Shown here: piece after piece, positions 60,522 through 64,000 of the stretch
Layout of the letters: every line of letters starts with the position of its first letter
Position numbering within the stretch: the first letter of the stretch is position 1
Assembly (NCBI RefSeq): GCF_001457475.1
Contig: NZ_LN831029.1
Span: 3,534,001-3,598,000 of the forward strand
DNA length: 64,000 nt
Direction of reading: 5' to 3'
Source of the DNA: Achromobacter xylosoxidans
GTDB lineage: Bacteria > Pseudomonadota > Gammaproteobacteria > Burkholderiales > Burkholderiaceae_B
Program-made: the position numbers and the translations under genes
The notes under the pieces: model-generated
The model's input: only the letters and a program-made list of their open reading frames with translations
Told to the model about the DNA's origin: nothing
Database searches by the model: none

Positions 60522-61139
60522 ATGTCAAAACATCTCAATTTATCGCGATGCTTGGCGGCCACGATGCTCATCGCGGCAGTGCCCGTCATTAATGGTTGTG
60601 CGGCGGTTTCCGCCCTTGGCGCGGTCGCCGGAATCACCGGCACGGCGCTCGATGCGGCGGGCCTGAAAAAGGACCCGAATGCGCCCACCGATGTGAAATT
60701 GGCGATACACGCCGGAGAAAATTTGAATGCGAGCAGCGGCCAGCCAACCGCCGTCGTTACGAAAGCATACTATTTGAAGAATGCCGAGGCATTTCAGCGC
60801 GCGCCGCTCACTCAATTGGTTGATACTGCGCAGGAAAAGGCGGCATTGGGCGACAGTCTCATCGCGTCGCGCGAAATCACCCTGACGCCAGGCCAGCGTT
60901 TCGAGAACGTCGAAAAGGTGCCGAAAGGCGCCGCGTACATCGCCGTTGCCGCCTTGTTTTACGCGCCCGCGCCGCAGCGCTGGAAATACGTGTTCGAGGT
61001 CAAGGAAGTCGAAGACACCGGCATCGTCCTGGGCGCGCATGCCTGCGCCATGACGGTCGCCACCGGCAAGATCGTGCTGCCGCCGGGCATGCCCGCGTTC
61101 GATCCGTCCCGGCTCGGTTCCCTGCAATGCCCGAACTGA
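60522..61139 (+). CDS. tssJ: TssJ outer-membrane lipoprotein
   Basis: A 205-residue lipoprotein with lipobox VINGC (Cys26). A beta-sandwich domain follows: VKLAIHAGENLNASSGQPTA, QLVDTAQEKAALGDSLIASR and ITLTPGQRFENVEKVPKGAA are typical TssJ blocks. It anchors the membrane complex (TssJ-TssL-TssM) at the outer membrane. It is the first gene of the plus-strand operon. AAAGAG lies just upstream as a modest ribosome site. Confidence 0.92.
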   Translation: MSKHLNLSRCLAATMLIAAVPVINGCAAVSALGAVAGITGTALDAAGLKKDPNAPTDVKLAIHAGENLNASSGQPTAVVTKAYYLKNAEAFQRAPLTQLVDTAQEKAALGDSLIASREITLTPGQRFENVEKVPKGAAYIAVAALFYAPAPQRWKYVFEVKEVEDTGIVLGAHACAMTVATGKIVLPPGMPAFDPSRLGSLQCPN

Positions 61140-61216
61140 TTCCGGCGCGAGCCGCGCGTGTTCACCGCAACGTCCTCTTCATATATATAGATAGTCAATA
61201 ACGAGAGCCCGCCAAC

Positions 61217-62563
61217 GTGAGTTATTCAGCGAAGATCCTGTGGGGAGAGGGCCTGTTCCTGCGGCCCCAGCATTTTCAGCGCCAGGACGCCTACCATGAG
61301 ACCCGCCTGGCGGAAATGAGCCGCGCGCTGCATCCGTATTCGTGGGGCCTGCGCGCCGCGCGTTTCGACGCCGCCGCGCTCGCCAATGGCATGTTGCGCG
61401 CCACCGAACTGTCGGCGATCTTCCCCGACGGCGAAATCTACAACGCGCCGCACAACGACGACCTGCCGCCCGCCGTGGCGCTGGACGGGCTGGACGGCGC
61501 CAGCGAGGCCGTGTTCTACCTGGCCCTGCATCCGATGAAGGACATCGGCGGCAACTACCGCGACGCGCAGCAGGCGCAGGGATTCGATGCCCGCTACGCG
61601 CACCAGGACAGCCCCGCTCCCGACCTCTACACCAATGCCAGCACCGCCGAGCTGGCGTTCCTGCGCAAGAACGTGCGGCTGCTGTCCGAACACGAGCCGC
61701 GCGATGCGCTGCTGACGATCCCGGTGGCGCGCGTGCGCCGCACGGCCAGCGCCGGTTACGAGCTGGACACCGGCTTCATCGCGCCCAGCCTCACGGTGCA
61801 GGCCTGCGGCGCGCTGTTCGAGCAGTTGCGCCGCCTGCTGGACGCGCTGCAGGCCAAGGTCAATGCGCTGTACGGTTTCCATCGCGAGCCGAACAAGAAC
61901 ATCATCGAGTTCCGCTCGGGCGACGTGGCCTCGTTCTGGCTGCTGCACACCGCCAACGAAGCCTATTCGGCGCTGTCGCACCTGTTCCACAACCCGCAGC
62001 TGCATCCGGAACGCCTGTTCCAGGAGATGCTGCGGCTGGCCGGCGCGCTGATGACGTTCTCTAAGGTGCACACGCTGGCCGACCTGCCGGTGTATCGCCA
62101 CGAGCAACCCGGCGCGGCCTTCGCGCAGCTCGACACGATCCTGCGCGACCTGCTCGACACCGTGATCTCGACGCGCTACTTCTCCATCGTGCTGGAAGAG
62201 CTGCGCCCCTCGTTCCACGTGGGCCGCCTCGATTCCGACAAACTCGACGAGACCACCGCGCTGTACCTGTCGGTGTCCGCGGCGACGCCAGCCAGCGAGC
62301 TGGCCGAAACGGTGCCGCTGCGCTTCAAGGTCGGCGCGCCGGACGATGTCGAGAAGCTGGTGCTGTCGGCCATGCCGGGCGTGCAACTGGCCTACACGCC
62401 ACAGGTGCCGCCGGCCGTGCCGGTCAAGCCGGGCGCCTGCTATTTCACCCTGCAGACGCGCGGCTCGCTGTACGACCGCATGCTGCAGGCGCGCAGCATT
62501 GCCATCTACGCGCCGTCCGGCATACCCGAGCTGAAACTGGACCTGATCGCCGTCACCCGCTGA
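61217..62563 (+). CDS. tssK: TssK baseplate-membrane connector
   Basis: A 448-residue TssK protein. It starts SYSAKILWGEGLFLRPQHFQ and continues RQDAYHETRLAEM, the standard N-terminus. ARVRRTASAGYELDTGFIAP and LPVYRHEQPGAAFAQLDTIL are further family segments. The start is GTG 61217; the preceding AACGAG is a weak ribosome site. It links the baseplate to TssL/TssM. Confidence 0.95.
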   Translation: MSYSAKILWGEGLFLRPQHFQRQDAYHETRLAEMSRALHPYSWGLRAARFDAAALANGMLRATELSAIFPDGEIYNAPHNDDLPPAVALDGLDGASEAVFYLALHPMKDIGGNYRDAQQAQGFDARYAHQDSPAPDLYTNASTAELAFLRKNVRLLSEHEPRDALLTIPVARVRRTASAGYELDTGFIAPSLTVQACGALFEQLRRLLDALQAKVNALYGFHREPNKNIIEFRSGDVASFWLLHTANEAYSALSHLFHNPQLHPERLFQEMLRLAGALMTFSKVHTLADLPVYRHEQPGAAFAQLDTILRDLLDTVISTRYFSIVLEELRPSFHVGRLDSDKLDETTALYLSVSAATPASELAETVPLRFKVGAPDDVEKLVLSAMPGVQLAYTPQVPPAVPVKPGACYFTLQTRGSLYDRMLQARSIAIYAPSGIPELKLDLIAVTR

Positions 62564-62621
62564 CGCGCGCCCTGTCCGCCCCTTCCCGACGCCACCCCGA
62601 CATCCACTGACAGAGCCCGCC

Positions 62622-63401
62622 ATGAACACCGCCGCGCCCTCTCTGATGCCCGCCGCCTCGCTCCCGCCGCGCGCCGCCGATTTCTACGGATCGCGCCCCG
62701 CCAAGTCACTGCTGGACCTGCTGTACGACGGCTTCCTGATGCTGTTCCTGCTCAAGAGCGGGCAGGAACCGGCCAGCGCCGCGTCGTTCTCGGCGCGGGT
62801 GCAGCAGTTCCTGGCGGACTTCGAGCGCAGCGCCAAGAAGCTCGACATACCGGCCGAGGACGTCTACGCCACCAAGTATGCGTTCTGCGCGGCGGTCGAC
62901 GAAACCGTGCTGAATTCGGGCTTCTCGATCCGCGACGCCTGGATGCTGCAACCGCTGCAACTGACGCTGTTCGGCGAGCAGCTGGCCGGCGAGAACTTTT
63001 TCTCGCGCCTGGAGGACCTGCGCGCCCAGGGCGCGCCGCGGCTGCAATCGCTGGAGGTGTTCTACATGTGCCTGCTGCTGGGCTTCCAGGGCAAGTACAT
63101 GATCGAGGGCCAGGAAAAGCTGGGCTACCTGACCGCGCGCCTGGGCGACGAGATCGCGCTGCTGCGCGGCAAGCGCGCCGGCTTCGCGCCGCACTGGCCG
63201 CTGCCGGACAAGATCGCCCACACGCTCAAGCGCGACGTGCCGCTGTGGAGCATCGGCGCGCTGTTCGCATTGCTGGGCCTGCTGGCCTACCTGGGCATGG
63301 CGCATTTCCTGAACGGCGACATGCAGACGGCCATGGCGCCGTATCACGACATCGTCAAGCTCGGCCCGCGCGCCGCCCACCTGACCATCTCGCTGCCCTG
63401 A
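62622..63401 (+). CDS. tssL: TssL/DotU inner-membrane protein (short form)
   Basis: A 259-residue protein. The cytoplasmic DotU domain carries LLDLLYDGFLMLFLLKSGQE, YATKYAFCAAVDETVLNS and VFYMCLLLGFQGKYMIEGQE. One C-terminal membrane helix follows (about 208-230, LWSIGALFALLGLLAYLGMA). It lacks the C-terminal peptidoglycan-binding domain of long TssL, so anchoring must come from another subunit. It is directly followed by a vgrG-like gene. Confidence 0.94.
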   Translation: MNTAAPSLMPAASLPPRAADFYGSRPAKSLLDLLYDGFLMLFLLKSGQEPASAASFSARVQQFLADFERSAKKLDIPAEDVYATKYAFCAAVDETVLNSGFSIRDAWMLQPLQLTLFGEQLAGENFFSRLEDLRAQGAPRLQSLEVFYMCLLLGFQGKYMIEGQEKLGYLTARLGDEIALLRGKRAGFAPHWPLPDKIAHTLKRDVPLWSIGALFALLGLLAYLGMAHFLNGDMQTAMAPYHDIVKLGPRAAHLTISLP

Positions 63402-63426
63402 CGGCACACGCACACCGCCACGCACC

Positions 63427-64000
63427 ATGATCGATCGTTCCTCCCCGCCCGCGGGCTACAGCAGTCTGGATGTCGCCGTGCTGTCCCAGAACGCCCGCCT
63501 GCTGCAAGTCGAAACGCCTTTGGGCGAAGCGCTCGTCGTCGAACGCCTGCGCCTGCGCGAAGGCGTTTCGGAACTGTTCGCGCTGACCCTGGACTGCCTG
63601 TCCGCGTCGGCCGAGCTGGACGTCGAACCGCTGCTGGGCAAGGAGATCAGCGTCAGTCTGCTGCTGGCCGACGGCGGACGGCGGCGCTGGCATGCGGTGG
63701 TGGAAGGCGTGGACGCGCTCGGCGCCGACGGCGGGCTGGCGCGTTACCGCCTGCACGCCGCGCCCTGGCTGGCCACGCTGCGGCTGCGGCGCGACAGCTT
63801 CGTGTTCCAGGACAAGTCGGTCACCGATATCCTGACCGACGTGTTCGCGGACTACCCGCTGGCCGCGTTCGCCTTCGACATCGCCGAACCGCTGGCGCCG
63901 CGCCCGGTGCGCACCCAGTACCGGGAAACCGACCTGGACTTCGTGCTGCGGCTGATGGCCGAGGCCGGGCTGAGCTTCCGCTTCGACCACCAGCAGGGTG
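63427..64000 (+). CDS. Second VgrG-family protein, cut by the window end
   Basis: 191 codons from ATG 63427 to the edge. The gp27-like start is visible: LLQVETPLGEALVVERLRLR, YRLHAAPWLATLRLRRDSFV, FQDKSVTDILTDVFADYPLA and YRETDLDFVLRLMAEAGLSF. Its layout equals that of the vgrG at 48104 but with clear divergence. It lies 25 bases after tssL and is probably part of the tssJKL operon, with any effector beyond the window. Confidence 0.88.
   Translation, partial: MIDRSSPPAGYSSLDVAVLSQNARLLQVETPLGEALVVERLRLREGVSELFALTLDCLSASAELDVEPLLGKEISVSLLLADGGRRRWHAVVEGVDALGADGGLARYRLHAAPWLATLRLRRDSFVFQDKSVTDILTDVFADYPLAAFAFDIAEPLAPRPVRTQYRETDLDFVLRLMAEAGLSFRFDHQQG

Overview
The window is GC-rich (roughly two thirds G+C) chromosomal DNA. 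It carries no rRNA, tRNA or CRISPR array that I can recognise. Gene families, synteny and codon use point to a betaproteobacterium of the Alcaligenaceae, most likely Achromobacter or a close Bordetella relative. This is inferred from protein style only; no marker gene for species assignment is present.

Layout. (1) 1-2.2 kb: the end of an acetyltransferase gene, then a MotA/MotB-type stator pair. (2) 2.2-21.8 kb: mostly ordinary accessory metabolism and regulation. It holds a small membrane protein with its own Xre repressor behind a double operator; a cluster of two YCII/DGPF proteins, a VOC protein and an ECF42-type sigma factor; AraC, LysR (two) and MarR regulators, each beside likely targets; transporters; a GST; a DNA-alkylation-repair HEAT protein; an orphan nucleotidyltransferase; a divergent citrate synthase-like/CoA-transferase pair; and an SMI1/KNR4-ankyrin protein. 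(3) 21.9-32.1 kb: a contact-dependent-inhibition locus on the minus strand. A giant FhaB/CdiA exoprotein gene is read through one frame but is cut by a single in-frame TAA at 29504-29506. It is followed by its immunity gene and then by an AT-rich graveyard of displaced toxin/immunity cassettes, some with intact immunity genes and some frameshifted. No CdiB/FhaC transporter gene lies in the window. (4) 32.3-40.1 kb: a TPR/winged-helix protein, a beta-propeller protein, a strong terminator, and a four-gene operon (DUF3348, DUF802, OmpA, DUF2894). In that operon the DUF802 protein looks like a MotA/ZorA channel with a very long coiled-coil tail built from 131-residue repeats, and the OmpA protein looks like MotB/ZorB. 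Its gene content matches what I recall as Zorya type III anti-phage defence. (5) 40.2-41.6 kb: a carotenoid-oxygenase gene behind a direct-repeat operator. (6) 41.6-64.0 kb: a type VI secretion locus. The minus-strand operon runs lipoprotein, tssB, tssC, hcp, tssE, tssF, tssG, clpV, vgrG, a DUF4123 adaptor, a BTH_I2691/VasX-like pore-type effector and two DUF6708 membrane proteins. The divergent plus-strand operon runs tssJ, tssK, tssL and a second vgrG cut by the window edge. tssM and tssA are not in the window.

How it fits together: the right two thirds is a weapons-and-defence neighbourhood. It combines contact-dependent inhibition, a T6SS with an attached effector module and a putative ion-driven anti-phage motor, with ordinary regulator-target gene pairs on the left. 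The observations most worth following up are the Zorya-like operon with its exact-length repeats, the decayed toxin/immunity array with a recognisable CdiA linker scar, the nonsense codon in cdiA, the double operator at 2.24-2.30 kb, the A9 tract at the effector/DUF6708 junction, and the hairpin between hcp and tssE.
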